Below the pieces are notes generated by a model, which saw nothing but the letters and a program-made list of their open reading frames with translations, was not told the origin of the DNA and ran no database searches. From the NCBI GenBank assembly GCA_945863875.1, contig CAMBBS010000003.1:105695-169694 (forward strand): a stretch of 64,000 nucleotides of DNA. The letters are read 5' to 3'. The translations under genes and the position numbers were made by a program. This document shows positions 35,853 to 45,414 of this stretch, piece after piece; the stretch's first letter is position 1, and each line of letters opens with the position of its first letter. Origin of the DNA: Desulfopila aestuarii DSM 18488. Lineage in GTDB: Bacteria > Desulfobacterota > Desulfobulbia > Desulfobulbales > Desulfocapsaceae.

Positions 35853-37961
35853 CTATGACAATAAACCTTTTTTGGCCTGGGCCTGAATGGCGGTAATAGC
35901 CACGGTATTGACGATATCCGTTACGTTACAGCCGCGGCTGAGGTCGTTCACAGGTTTATTCAGCCCCTGCATAATCGGGCCAATGGCCACCGCCCCGGCA
36001 GAGCGCTGCACGGCCTTGTAGGTATTATTGCCGGTATTGAGATCTGGAAATATAAAAACCGTTGCCTTGCCGGCCACCTTGCTGTGCGGCATTTTCTTGG
36101 CTGCAACCGTCGGATCCACCGCCGCATCATACTGGATTGGTCCTTCCAGGAGAAGATCGGGAGCCAGCCGGTGGGCAATCTCCGTCGCCTTTTTCACCTT
36201 TTCGACCTCCTCGCCTATGCCGGAGGTGCCCGAAGAATAAGAGAGCATGGCAACATAGGGTTTGATGCCGAACAGCTCTGCGGTTCTTGAAGATTCTATA
36301 GCGATTTCGGCAAGTTGCTCCGCGGTAGGCCGGGGATTAACCGCACAGTCACCATAGGCCAGCACTCTGTCTTCAAGACACATAAAAAATACCGAAGACA
36401 TGATCGTACTGCCGGGCTTGGTTTTGACGAATTCAAGAGAAGGCCGCACTGTGTTCAGCGTGGAGTGGGCCGCCCCTGAGACCATACCGTCCGCATGGCC
36501 CTTGTAGACCATCATCGTGCCAAAATAATTGACGGCGGACATGACGTCCCGGGCATTGTCCGACGTGATGCCCTTGTGCTTTCTCAGGGCAAAATAGGTC
36601 GCCGCATAGTCATCGAGGAGCTCCGATTTTACCGGATCTATGATTTTCACCTTCGCCAGAGACAGCCCGAGAGTCAAAATCTTGCTCTGAATCGCCTGGA
36701 CTTTACCGAGCAGCACGACATCCACCACATCCCGGTGGATGAGAATTTCAGCTGCCCGCAGGATCCGTTCATCGTCTCCCTCGGGCAGGACAATGGTCTG
36801 TTTATGTTCCCGAGCCCGTTTCACCAGACCGAATTCAAACATTTTCGGGGTCATAAACAGCATGCTGTAGCCGATAATCTTTCTGCGTAACGCCGAGGTA
36901 TCGACATGGGATTCGAACAGGCCAAGTCCGGAGGCGATCTTCAAAACCGAATTCGGCGTGATACGGTTGTGTATCGCCTTTATGTTCATGGCAGTGGTAA
37001 AGGTGTCCGCCTTCACCTTGATGATCGGCACGAGATCCTCCATACCCTGGAGAAGATTGCCGAGGATCTCATCGGGCTCGAGAAAACCGGTAAGGACGAT
37101 GCCGCCGATATTTGGCATGTTCGACGACCGGTAGGCGGCAAGCATGCCAAGAATAATGTCAATCCTGTCAATCGGCGTGATAATGAGATTGTCATTTTCC
37201 AGTCTCGGCAATAAATTCCTCAGATTCATCGCGGCAATGACAAAACGGGACACCGGTCGGTTGAGTTGTTCTTTACCAAAGATAACCTTTGCGTCGAGGG
37301 CCTTGGCGATCTCCGCCATAGTCGGTCGATCAAGGGTCGTCTCAAAGGGGATCGAGTAAATGAGCTCGATCTTCTGCGTCAGTTTTTCTCGCAGCGCCCG
37401 GAGCATTTCCTCCTGCAGGCTCACCGGGGTCCTGTTGACGATAATCGAGAGAATTTTCGAGCCCTTTTCCTGAAAAGACTCGATGGCAAACTGACACGAC
37501 CTGACCACCCCTTCGATTGAACCCTCGTGGGCGTTGGCGATCATCAGCACCGGACAGCCGAGGTTGTTGGCAATTTCCACATTGAGCTCAAATTCAAACG
37601 CCGCCGAATCGCTCTCATAATCCGTCCCCAGACAGAGAACAAAATCACAGTCGTTCTCCAGATTTTTATAGCGCTCGAGGATTCCTTCAAGCAGCTTGTC
37701 ATACTGCTTATCCGCGACCAGTGCCCTCGCTTCTTCAAAGGTGTAGGCATACATGCTGCGGTAGGGGATATCAAGGTGGTAATGATCGGCTATCAAATGG
37801 ATAATTTCGTCCTTCCCATCCGCATCGTTTTTCGTGTTGACGATGGGGCGAAAGACAGCGACCCGCACCAGGTTGCGGACAAGAAATTCCATGACGCCTA
37901 AAGCAACCAGAGAGATGCCGCTTTTCGGCTCCAGCGCGGTGATATAGAGATTTTTCGACAT
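35853..37961 (-). CDS. pta: phosphate acetyltransferase, long form
   Basis: The protein has 702 residues. An N-terminal BioD-like P-loop domain (MSKNLYITALEPKSGISLVA) and a DRTGG domain (about 215-330) precede the catalytic PTA domain (about 375-700, GMVSGAAHSTLNTVRPSLE and YDAAVDPTVAAKKM). It interconverts acetyl-CoA and acetyl phosphate and would work with acetate kinase. The frame extends to 38141, but AAAGGAC before the ATG at 37961 and family alignment set the start. It may draw on acetyl-CoA from the nearby pyruvate dehydrogenase. Confidence 0.94.
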   Translation of the reverse strand: MSKNLYITALEPKSGISLVALGVMEFLVRNLVRVAVFRPIVNTKNDADGKDEIIHLIADHYHLDIPYRSMYAYTFEEARALVADKQYDKLLEGILERYKNLENDCDFVLCLGTDYESDSAAFEFELNVEIANNLGCPVLMIANAHEGSIEGVVRSCQFAIESFQEKGSKILSIIVNRTPVSLQEEMLRALREKLTQKIELIYSIPFETTLDRPTMAEIAKALDAKVIFGKEQLNRPVSRFVIAAMNLRNLLPRLENDNLIITPIDRIDIILGMLAAYRSSNMPNIGGIVLTGFLEPDEILGNLLQGMEDLVPIIKVKADTFTTAMNIKAIHNRITPNSVLKIASGLGLFESHVDTSALRRKIIGYSMLFMTPKMFEFGLVKRAREHKQTIVLPEGDDERILRAAEILIHRDVVDVVLLGKVQAIQSKILTLGLSLAKVKIIDPVKSELLDDYAATYFALRKHKGITSDNARDVMSAVNYFGTMMVYKGHADGMVSGAAHSTLNTVRPSLEFVKTKPGSTIMSSVFFMCLEDRVLAYGDCAVNPRPTAEQLAEIAIESSRTAELFGIKPYVAMLSYSSGTSGIGEEVEKVKKATEIAHRLAPDLLLEGPIQYDAAVDPTVAAKKMPHSKVAGKATVFIFPDLNTGNNTYKAVQRSAGAVAIGPIMQGLNKPVNDLSRGCNVTDIVNTVAITAIQAQAKKGLLS

Positions 37962-38147
37962 TGTGTTCGTCCTTTGAGGCCCCGCATGACATGTTACTGT
38001 CTGCCTGCAGCGCCCCATAATACACACTTCAAGGCACGGCGGTCTTTGCAGATTGCCGGTAAGTGGATGGCAGGAAATGCCTGCCATAGTAGAGCTTACA
38101 GCTTCATTTAGCTCGTATTTTTTGCAATTACCTTCCCGCAACGACCG

Positions 38148-38774
38148 TCAAGGCTGCTGGTCCAGTGCAACAGCCTGCCTGAAGGCTTCAGCCATATCCG
38201 GCAGATGGGTCACTTCCGGGACCACTTGGATATACCGCACAACGCCCTGCTTATCGACAAGGACGACGGCCCGGGCGAGTAGCTCCGACCCATCCATGAG
38301 CAAACCGACTGAGCGGCCGAAGGCCCCTTGTTTATAGTCGGAGAGATAACGGATATCTTCCAGTTTTGCTTCCTCGGCAAAACGACCCTGGGCGAAGGGG
38401 GTGTCGCGACTTATGGTTATCCGCCTGATTGATGCGGGCAGGGTATCGCCTTCTTCGCCAAGATAATGCGTCTGCTCCTCACACACCCTGGTGTCAATGG
38501 AGGGCACAATACTGAGAAAAAGCACGCTGCCGCGCCAGTCACCAAGATTGACCGCCTGCATTGTCGCAGCATCGACAAGATTTGTGTCTGGCAATTTTTG
38601 CCCGACTTCCATGCCCGTGCCGGTTAGAGCTATGACGTCGCCTTTCCTGACGACCTGGGTTCCGGGAACGACGCTGGTGGAATCTATAACGAGCGGCGCC
38701 TGTTTTGTTGTGCAGCCGCCCAGCAAAACGGGGAGTGCCAGTCCTATGGCGAAAAATAACTTATGTTTGCGCAT
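38148..38774 (-). CDS. lipoprotein thiol peroxidase (Tpx-like), without the resolving cysteine
   Basis: The protein has 208 residues. A lipoprotein signal with lipobox LLGGC (Cys21) tethers it outside the cytosol. A Tpx-type peroxiredoxin domain follows: LTGTGMEVGQKLPDTNLVD and the peroxidatic Cys in PSIDTRVCEEQ. The resolving Cys expected in the PFAQxRFC motif is Ala here (PFAQGRFAEE). Tpx proteins are normally 165-residue cytosolic or periplasmic two-Cys enzymes. Either another thiol resolves it, or it acts as a one-Cys enzyme. Confidence 0.85.
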   Translation of the reverse strand: MRKHKLFFAIGLALPVLLGGCTTKQAPLVIDSTSVVPGTQVVRKGDVIALTGTGMEVGQKLPDTNLVDAATMQAVNLGDWRGSVLFLSIVPSIDTRVCEEQTHYLGEEGDTLPASIRRITISRDTPFAQGRFAEEAKLEDIRYLSDYKQGAFGRSVGLLMDGSELLARAVVLVDKQGVVRYIQVVPEVTHLPDMAEAFRQAVALDQQP

Positions 38775-38889
38775 GGTTTACCTCCAATGTGCCCGCAGGG
38801 CAGGCTGCTGCATTTAATAGTCTTATACGCTTGTCTTTTTTTACCAAAAACGCGCCGTAAAGCCCGGTCTTCAGGTCGGGGCTACAAGG

Positions 38890-39087
38890 CGTAAGCTGTT
38901 CATCCGGTGCCTGTTGCTGTTCGACAGAGTGCCGGACAATGGAGATCGGCGCACCGCCGCAGGAAGCGGCAAAGTAGCCCGGACTGCAAAGAACATCATA
39001 CCTTTCGGCTGTCTCCCGGTATTTGGTCACAAACACCCGATGGACGTGCATATTGAAAAGGCAATGTCTTTCGGTTCGAATCTCGTT
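38890..39087 (-). pseudogene. tnpA (Y1 transposase) remnant
   Basis: NEIRTERHCLFNMHVHRVFV carries the HxH motif of Y1 transposases, and SCGGAPISIVRHSVEQQQAP is the C-terminus. About 80 residues between VTKYR and GYFAAS, including the catalytic tyrosine, are missing. Confidence 0.8.
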
Positions 39088-39120
39088 TTTTTCCCCATAG
39101 ACCAAAGTATAATTAACCTT

Positions 39121-39780
39121 ATGAAGATGCGCAAGGCATATAAACAGAGACTGAAGGTCAAACACGATCAGCAGCAATTGTTCCGGCAACAGGCCGGGTG
39201 CTGCCGGTTCGCCTGGCACAAAGCCCTTGCTTTACAGAAGGAGTGTCTCCATGCCGGGGAGAAGGTTCTGAACCATGCCGCGCCCTGGTGGACTATGGTG
39301 GACGCTCACCGGCTGGAAGAAGGCAGAAGGGACGATCTGGTTAGCCGGGGCGCAATCGCAAACCCTGCAACAAACCATGAGGTTTCTCGACAAGGCTCCC
39401 AGGGAGGCGTTCGATACAAAGAATACGCAGCGGTTTCCCCGGTTCAAGAAAAAAGGCCAGGGCATCGATTTCTTTCGATACCCGCAAGGTTTCAAGCTGG
39501 ATGGGGATCCGCCTGGCTCCTGCCAGGTTCGCCACCCTCGGTGGGGTGTATCCTGGATGTCAGGATAAGGGATATGTCCAGATCGGCACCGGCAACAAGC
39601 GAGGCACCGGGTAAGAAGGTCTTGGCCAGGTCCCGGTTGAACCGCTCCCTCCTCGGCCAGGGATGGTTCGAGTTTCGCAGGCAACTTGAGGACAAGCTGG
39701 CCTGGAATGGCGGTTGGCTCATCCGCGTCGTGCCGCAGAATACCAGCAGGACATGCCCGGTTCGCCGGTGAAGTGAGTGG
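39121..39780 (+). pseudogene. tnpB remnant
   Basis: The N-terminus MKMRKAYKQRLKVKHDQQQL and AGCCRFAWHKALALQKE is typical TnpB. A frameshift near 39290 leads to RFPRFKKKGQGIDFFRYPQG in another frame. The RuvC-I and RuvC-II regions are deleted, and the third part (LNRSLLGQGWFEFRRQLEDK, NTSRTCP) is in the first frame again. It cannot encode a nuclease. Confidence 0.8.
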
Positions 39781-39980
39781 TGCCGTCATGCCGCCAGCAG
39801 CAAAAATCCGCCAAGGCAACTGCTCAGAAGCTCATGCCCATGCGTCGCTGCTGGTGGAATCCTCGGTCTTCAGGCCGGGGAGAATGTCAAATTAGAGGGT
39901 ATAAGCGGTGCCGTTTTGCTTATCGCAGCGTCGAAGCCTCGCCTCTTTTAAACCGAAAATATTGTTGCAGCAGCCAGCCT

Positions 39981-40619
39981 ATGAACACAAAACCAACCTC
40001 TGCAGAACTGGAAAAACGCCTTGCCGAACTCGAACGGCAGCTGACGCAATATAAAAACGCGGCAATCAAATATCAGACGCTTTTCGATACCTTTCCCCAT
40101 GGCATCACGGTAACCGATGTACAGGGGATGGTCCTTGAAACCAATGCCGCGGCCGCTGAAATGCTCGGCATCAGTAAGCAGGATCATGAGAAGAGATCTG
40201 TTGACGGCCCGGAGTGGCAACTTATCCGGCCGGACGGATCCGCAATGCCGAGGCAAGAGTGGCCGGCGGTCATCGCCCTGACGGAAAACAGGGCGGTTGT
40301 CAACCATGCGATGGGTATCTTTAAATCTCAGGGGGAAATTACCTGGCTCAACGTAACCGCCGCCCCACTGCCGATTCCCGATTACGGCGTCGTTGTTACC
40401 TACAGCGACACCACGAGACGAAAGCAAGCAGAAGAGGCACATCATCAGGAAGAAAAACGGTATCGACGATTATTTGACAGTCACCTGGATGCCGTCTATT
40501 TGCTTGCCGACGACGGGCGCATTATCGATGCGAACACATCAGCGTGCGAGGCTCTCGGCAGGAGTAAAGAAACCCTTCGCACAACGGAGCCTGGCCGCAA
40601 AAATTCGAGCAGTCCTTGA
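39981..40619 (+). CDS. PAS-domain protein, probably a truncated sensor
   Basis: The protein has 212 residues. A short coiled coil (SAELEKRLAELERQLTQYKN) is followed by PAS 1 (about 30-150, with AVVNHAMGIFKSQGEITWLN) and the first third of PAS 2 (RRLFDSHLDAVYLLADDGRI). It stops abruptly after SACEALGRSKETLR in a short unrelated tail. No kinase or output domain follows. It adjoins the decayed IS element and looks like the 5' part of a larger kinase gene. The ATG at 39981 starts the similarity. Confidence 0.7.
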   Translation: MNTKPTSAELEKRLAELERQLTQYKNAAIKYQTLFDTFPHGITVTDVQGMVLETNAAAAEMLGISKQDHEKRSVDGPEWQLIRPDGSAMPRQEWPAVIALTENRAVVNHAMGIFKSQGEITWLNVTAAPLPIPDYGVVVTYSDTTRRKQAEEAHHQEEKRYRRLFDSHLDAVYLLADDGRIIDANTSACEALGRSKETLRTTEPGRKNSSSP

Positions 40620-40645
40620 GGGCTGATGTCTGCTTTGACAGGTTC

Positions 40646-41725
40646 CTAAATGTCGGCCAAAGAAACATAGGTAGTATTGAATGTGTCATGGATGGCGTTG
40701 AAAACCTCAACAATTTTAGGATCGAAACTGCTGCCGCTCCCTTCGAGGATGATGTTTCTGCTCTTCTCATGGCTAAAGGGTTCTTTGTAGGGGCGACGTG
40801 CGCGCAAGGCATCGTAGACATCCGTCAGCGACATGATCCGCGCGCTGAGGGGTATTGCCGTGGCCGAGAGTCCACAGGGATAACCGCCTCCGTTCCATTT
40901 TTCATGGTGGTGCTTTGCTATCTCGATGCCGATTTTGATAAATTGACTATTCGGATAATGCTGGTACACCGCCTCTAAAGTAGTTGCCCCCAAAGTGGTA
41001 TGCGTTTGCATAATCTCGAATTCTTCAGGCGTTAACGGGCCTGGTTTCAGCAAAATAGCGTCTTTTATGCCGACCTTGCCCAGATCGTGAAGGGGGCTTG
41101 CATGAAAAATGGTCGTAATGAACGCCGCATCGATGTCTGCACCGTATTGTGGAACTTTGGCCAGCTCGGTCGCCAGCAGCTTACAAAAGTGTTGCACCCT
41201 TTCCAGATGCAGGCCGGTATCATCATCTCTGGTATGCGAAAGCTTGGCGAGGGCAAAAATTGTCGCAATCTGCGACTGATTAATCTCCGCAACCTGCTCG
41301 GCTACCTTTTCTTCAAGTTGTTGATTAAAGGACCGCAGCACTTCTCGCGCCCGACGCAGCTGCAGATGCGTATCCACCCTGGCGTAGACCTCTTCCGCCT
41401 GAAATGGTTTGGTTATATAATCGACCCCGCCACTGCGCAAGGCGCGAACCTTATCCGCCGTGCTGTCCAATGCACTGATAAATATTATGGGAATATCGGC
41501 AAGACCTGACTCTTTCTGAAAAGTTTCACAGACCTCGAAACCATCCATTTCCGGCATATTGATATCAAGAAGGACCAGATCGGGCGGTTGCCGTTTTGCC
41601 GCCGAAATCGCCATTCGGCCCCGTGGAAAAGCGCTCACTCTATAGTCCTGCCGCTGCAGCAGCGCCCCCAGGACCTTGAGGTTTTCCGGAGTGTCATCCA
41701 CTATCATTATCGATTCATGTGTCAT
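40646..41725 (-). CDS. response regulator with HD-GYP domain
   Basis: The protein has 359 residues. The receiver has IMIVDDTPENLKVLG, phosphoacceptor in VLLDINMPEMDGFE and Lys in YITKPF. A coiled-coil linker follows, then HD-GYP with HDLGKVGIKDAILLKPGPL and HHHEKWNGGGYPCGL. HD-GYP domains hydrolyse cyclic di-GMP. It is 14 bases downstream of the hybrid kinase gene and is its likely partner. Confidence 0.93.
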   Translation of the reverse strand: MTHESIMIVDDTPENLKVLGALLQRQDYRVSAFPRGRMAISAAKRQPPDLVLLDINMPEMDGFEVCETFQKESGLADIPIIFISALDSTADKVRALRSGGVDYITKPFQAEEVYARVDTHLQLRRAREVLRSFNQQLEEKVAEQVAEINQSQIATIFALAKLSHTRDDDTGLHLERVQHFCKLLATELAKVPQYGADIDAAFITTIFHASPLHDLGKVGIKDAILLKPGPLTPEEFEIMQTHTTLGATTLEAVYQHYPNSQFIKIGIEIAKHHHEKWNGGGYPCGLSATAIPLSARIMSLTDVYDALRARRPYKEPFSHEKSRNIILEGSGSSFDPKIVEVFNAIHDTFNTTYVSLADI

Positions 41726-41739
41726 GATACATCTCCCAC

Positions 41740-44700
41740 TTATGGCCTATGCGCAGCATCTACCGCAAGCAGCTGCAGGAGTGCGTCATATTCATACCGT
41801 TGTCCAAGATATTTAAGATAGTCGCGTAAAGGGTCACTGCAAGACTGTTCTGCATCGACCAGGACGGTAAAGCCGTCGATATCGCCACCTTCAATAGCCG
41901 ATCGTAATTTACTCCGGGTGACGGAAGGCAACTGCGCAGCAAGTGTCTTAAACTGCCGGGAAGGTTCATACTCTTCACCCCTGGGCCGGGCTAAACTGTC
42001 CTCTTCCCGGCCGGTGCACAGCTGCTGTACTCTTTTTATCAGATCATCGACTTTAAATGGTTTGCAAAAATAATCGTCAATTGCTTCGGCTGCTGCTTTC
42101 TGCTGAATTTCCTCGTAATTAATCCCGGTAGCGGTCACGACGATAATCTTCACCCGCTCGCCCCCAGACAGCTGCCTGATTTTCCTGGTTGTTTCATACC
42201 CATCCATAGCCGGCAACAAAATATCCATCAATACCACATCCGGGGTGAACCTTTCGAAAATGAACAGAGCCGCCTCTCCGTTGCTCACCGCCTGGACCTC
42301 AAAGCCTGCGCCGGCAAATCTTTTTTGCCAAAGCCTGCTCGAGACGGCATCATCATCGACAATCAACATTCTGTACGGCCGTTGCGAGAGCGGCACCCCG
42401 TCGCTGCCGGAGAAAGCATCTCCATCATAGCGTAACGCAGAACCTTCAATCTGTTCGGCAATAAAGGTAAAGCGAAATACCGTCTCCTGCCCGGGAGTAC
42501 TTTTGACGAGTTGCAGATCTCCGCCCATGCTGCGGGCATACGCGCGGCTGATTGATAAGCCGAGGCCAGTCCCCTGCTGAACATTTTTACCGCTTGATGT
42601 CTGTTCAAAAGGCAGGAAAAGGTTCTTCCGTTCTGCCGGCGGCACGCCGACCCCGGTGTCCCGAACATCAACACTGATCATGTGGGCCCCGGCCTTCACT
42701 GAAACAACCGCGGCCGTCACGGCAATGCCGCCCTGTCCGGTGAATTTTATGCTATTGGCGATAAGATTCATGATGACCTGACGTACTTTGCCCCGATCAA
42801 CAGAAAATTCCACCTGTTCTATGCCTGCACATGCAAGAGTGAGCTGCAGGTTGCGGCGCATGCAGGATAGGTGAAAAATCGCCCTGATATCAGTGAACAG
42901 CCGGGCAAAAGCCATCGCTTCTTTTTTCTGTGTTATGCTTCCTGCCTCGATTTTTGATATTTCCAGTATATTATTTATCAACTCCAACAGATGATCAGCA
43001 CAACGGTTAATCGTCTGTATTTGCTCCAGCTGACTCCCCTCAAGCGACGCATCCATATTCAGCAGCTGCGCATAGCCGATAATTGCATTCAGTGGGGTGC
43101 GGATTTCATGGCTCATATTGGCCAGGAACATGCTTTTGGACCTGTTGGCAGTTTCAGCTTTTCTCGCCAGGTCCTCGGCCCGGGCCTGTTCCTGCTGCAG
43201 CTGGACATTGGATAATTTCAATCGTTCTTCGACTTCAACCCGCTGCCGAATATCAACGAAACACTCAATCAGTTTCTTTTTCCCTTGAATTGAAATTCTC
43301 GTGACTGTTTTCAACACCGGGATTTTCACCCCCTGTTTATTGACGATCACTCTCTCGGAGTTATCCACCTGCTGCTGAAGATCGAGAATGGGGCAATTCC
43401 CCGGCTCCGAGGCACAGAGGAAGAGGTGACAGCAATGCCCTTCGATATCCTCCGGGGAAGTACCAAACATCGCAGTTGCCACCGGGTTGACGTGTTCGAT
43501 GGTCCTGGTCAATTCATCAATAATTATCAACCCTACAGGTAAATTGCTTATCAGGGTCCGCTGGATGAGTTCTTTTTCACGCAACTCTTTCTCCATGTGT
43601 TTGCGTTCTGTAATATCTTCCTTAATGGCAATATAATGCGAGACGACGCCATCCTTGTTGCGGACGGGTGCGATGGAAGCGAACGCCCAATACATTTCGC
43701 CGTTTTTACGACGGTTATGTATTTCCCCTTTCCACTCTCGGCCAGCAGCCAGGGTCTGCCACATCCGCGCATAGAATGCTCTGTCCATGGTTCCAGACTT
43801 GAGCATACGCGGGCTTTCGCCGATTGCCTCGGCAGAGGAATAGCCGGTTATTTCGGTGAAAACCGGGTTCACATATTCAATATGCCCCTGTAAATTGGTG
43901 ATAATGATACTCGACCGGCTCTGCTCCACCGCGGCGAAGAGCTTTCTCGCCTCTTCCTCGCTGGCGACAAGGGCCGCCTCGGTTTTCTTGCGCGTGCTGA
44001 TATCGTGAAAAGCGACGACCGAGCCGCTTATCTCGCCGTCTTTACGAATCGGTCGACTGGCCACATCGATGATGTATTCACCCTCCACCGTGTTCGTACA
44101 GACTATCTCGCCGTCATAGGTCAGCCCCTGGCTGACACGCTCGTGAAACGATACAACAGTTTGTCCTTGCTCGGGGTACTCACCGAGGTACATCATCCGC
44201 TGCCGCAGACTCTTTCCGACTAAATCAAAGGCCGCATACCCCAATATTTTGCAGGCCGCCGGATTGCAGTGCTGGATTATACCTGCGGTATTGAGGACAA
44301 TGAGGCCTTCGGCCAGGGTATCGTTGATCGTCTGGAGATTGCCGCGTTCTTTGTTCAGCGCCAGGGCGTGTTGGCGCAGGTTCTGCAATAAAAAGCCAAT
44401 GAAACCAAGCGCAAAGAGCGAAGAAAGGATGTAAATGAGCGCTTCCTGCCAAAAAAGAACCGGCGCATCATCCTCCTTATAGGCAACCAGATAGGCGGCA
44501 AGCTGATTGGTGACATCAAAGACAGGCAAAAACGATATCACGTAAGGGCGTTGTTGCACGTCGGCTTTTACCGTGAGAGACCGGCCCTGATCGAAAGCCG
44601 CCTGTATGTGCTTATTGTTGGCTAATTTTTGGGTAATGACCGTTGCCGCGGCGGAAAGAGGTTGAGGGCTGTCGGGCAGAAGAGGATTGGCGTCTTCAAT

Positions 44701-45414
44701 AATGTATGCGGAATCAAGCGCAGACGTGCTATAGAGCCACTGCTGATCTTTAAAAAGAAATGGTTCGATGCGCTTCTTGCTGAGAAGAAAAGCATACTCC
44801 TTGCTGGGGTCGAGGCGGTGCATGGCATCACTGATTGCCTTGGTCGTGACACTCACTTCAACCGAACCGATATGACGTCCATCCCATGAAATCGGAAACA
44901 CGTGGCGAAATCCCGGACTGACCTTGCCCATTTCGAATCCTGTTATCGGACGGTGCTCTCGATTGACAATCTCGACTGAAGGGCGAATACCGGCCAGCGG
45001 GTCGCCATACTTCTCCGGTTTATGAAAGCGCAGGAAGCTTGTCCCATCGGCAAGATGAAAGTGCAGCTGCAGCAGGTTGTAGCTTTTCATCAAATTGTAA
45101 TCACTGTGCAGCAGCCGATAGAGTTGCCCCCTCGCCACAGCCCTGGCATACCCGTCAAACCGCGCCCCATCGGCAAAAAGACTCGCCACATCGTCTCGAT
45201 TGATGGTACTTGCATAAAAACCTTCCATAGCCAGTTCATACGATTGCAGACTTGCCTGATACGCCAGCCTCAACTGATTATCCTGCCGGGAAAAATAATT
45301 TTCCTCTTTGACCAGGCGGAGATGATGCAGTAAGGCTACCGCAGATACGGCGAGCACCAGCAAAATAATGGTCAACGTCAGAGGCCCTGTGAACCGACCA
45401 TTGAACCGTGCCAT
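41740..45414 (-). CDS. membrane hybrid sensor histidine kinase (dCache-PAS3-HisKA-HATPase-REC)
   Basis: The protein has 1224 residues. Membrane helices at about 10-32 and 325-348 flank a periplasmic dCache_3-like sensor (LHFHLADGTSFLRFHKPEKY, then GFEMGKVSPGFRHVFPIS). Three PAS domains follow at about 370-490, 495-620 and 625-745. HisKA has NMSHEIRTPLNAIIGYAQLL, the HATPase has NLIANSIKFTGQGG and GTGLGLSISRAYA, and the receiver has MLIVDDDAVS and VVLMDILLPAMDGYE. The start codon directly follows the TAG of the binding-protein gene, so translation is coupled. Confidence 0.93.
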   Translation of the reverse strand: MARFNGRFTGPLTLTIILLVLAVSAVALLHHLRLVKEENYFSRQDNQLRLAYQASLQSYELAMEGFYASTINRDDVASLFADGARFDGYARAVARGQLYRLLHSDYNLMKSYNLLQLHFHLADGTSFLRFHKPEKYGDPLAGIRPSVEIVNREHRPITGFEMGKVSPGFRHVFPISWDGRHIGSVEVSVTTKAISDAMHRLDPSKEYAFLLSKKRIEPFLFKDQQWLYSTSALDSAYIIEDANPLLPDSPQPLSAAATVITQKLANNKHIQAAFDQGRSLTVKADVQQRPYVISFLPVFDVTNQLAAYLVAYKEDDAPVLFWQEALIYILSSLFALGFIGFLLQNLRQHALALNKERGNLQTINDTLAEGLIVLNTAGIIQHCNPAACKILGYAAFDLVGKSLRQRMMYLGEYPEQGQTVVSFHERVSQGLTYDGEIVCTNTVEGEYIIDVASRPIRKDGEISGSVVAFHDISTRKKTEAALVASEEEARKLFAAVEQSRSSIIITNLQGHIEYVNPVFTEITGYSSAEAIGESPRMLKSGTMDRAFYARMWQTLAAGREWKGEIHNRRKNGEMYWAFASIAPVRNKDGVVSHYIAIKEDITERKHMEKELREKELIQRTLISNLPVGLIIIDELTRTIEHVNPVATAMFGTSPEDIEGHCCHLFLCASEPGNCPILDLQQQVDNSERVIVNKQGVKIPVLKTVTRISIQGKKKLIECFVDIRQRVEVEERLKLSNVQLQQEQARAEDLARKAETANRSKSMFLANMSHEIRTPLNAIIGYAQLLNMDASLEGSQLEQIQTINRCADHLLELINNILEISKIEAGSITQKKEAMAFARLFTDIRAIFHLSCMRRNLQLTLACAGIEQVEFSVDRGKVRQVIMNLIANSIKFTGQGGIAVTAAVVSVKAGAHMISVDVRDTGVGVPPAERKNLFLPFEQTSSGKNVQQGTGLGLSISRAYARSMGGDLQLVKSTPGQETVFRFTFIAEQIEGSALRYDGDAFSGSDGVPLSQRPYRMLIVDDDAVSSRLWQKRFAGAGFEVQAVSNGEAALFIFERFTPDVVLMDILLPAMDGYETTRKIRQLSGGERVKIIVVTATGINYEEIQQKAAAEAIDDYFCKPFKVDDLIKRVQQLCTGREEDSLARPRGEEYEPSRQFKTLAAQLPSVTRSKLRSAIEGGDIDGFTVLVDAEQSCSDPLRDYLKYLGQRYEYDALLQLLAVDAAHRP

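Larger units (their letters stand above)
38843..39893. mobile_element. decayed IS200/IS605-family element
   Basis: Divergent tnpA (minus) and tnpB (plus) remnants lie between a left end (38843-38880, GCGCCGTAAAGCCCGGTC) and a right end (39861-39893, GGTCTTCAGGCCGGGGAGAA). The right-end sequence is where tnpB guide (omega) RNA scaffolds end in this family. The element is far below normal length because both genes have internal deletions. Confidence 0.8.
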
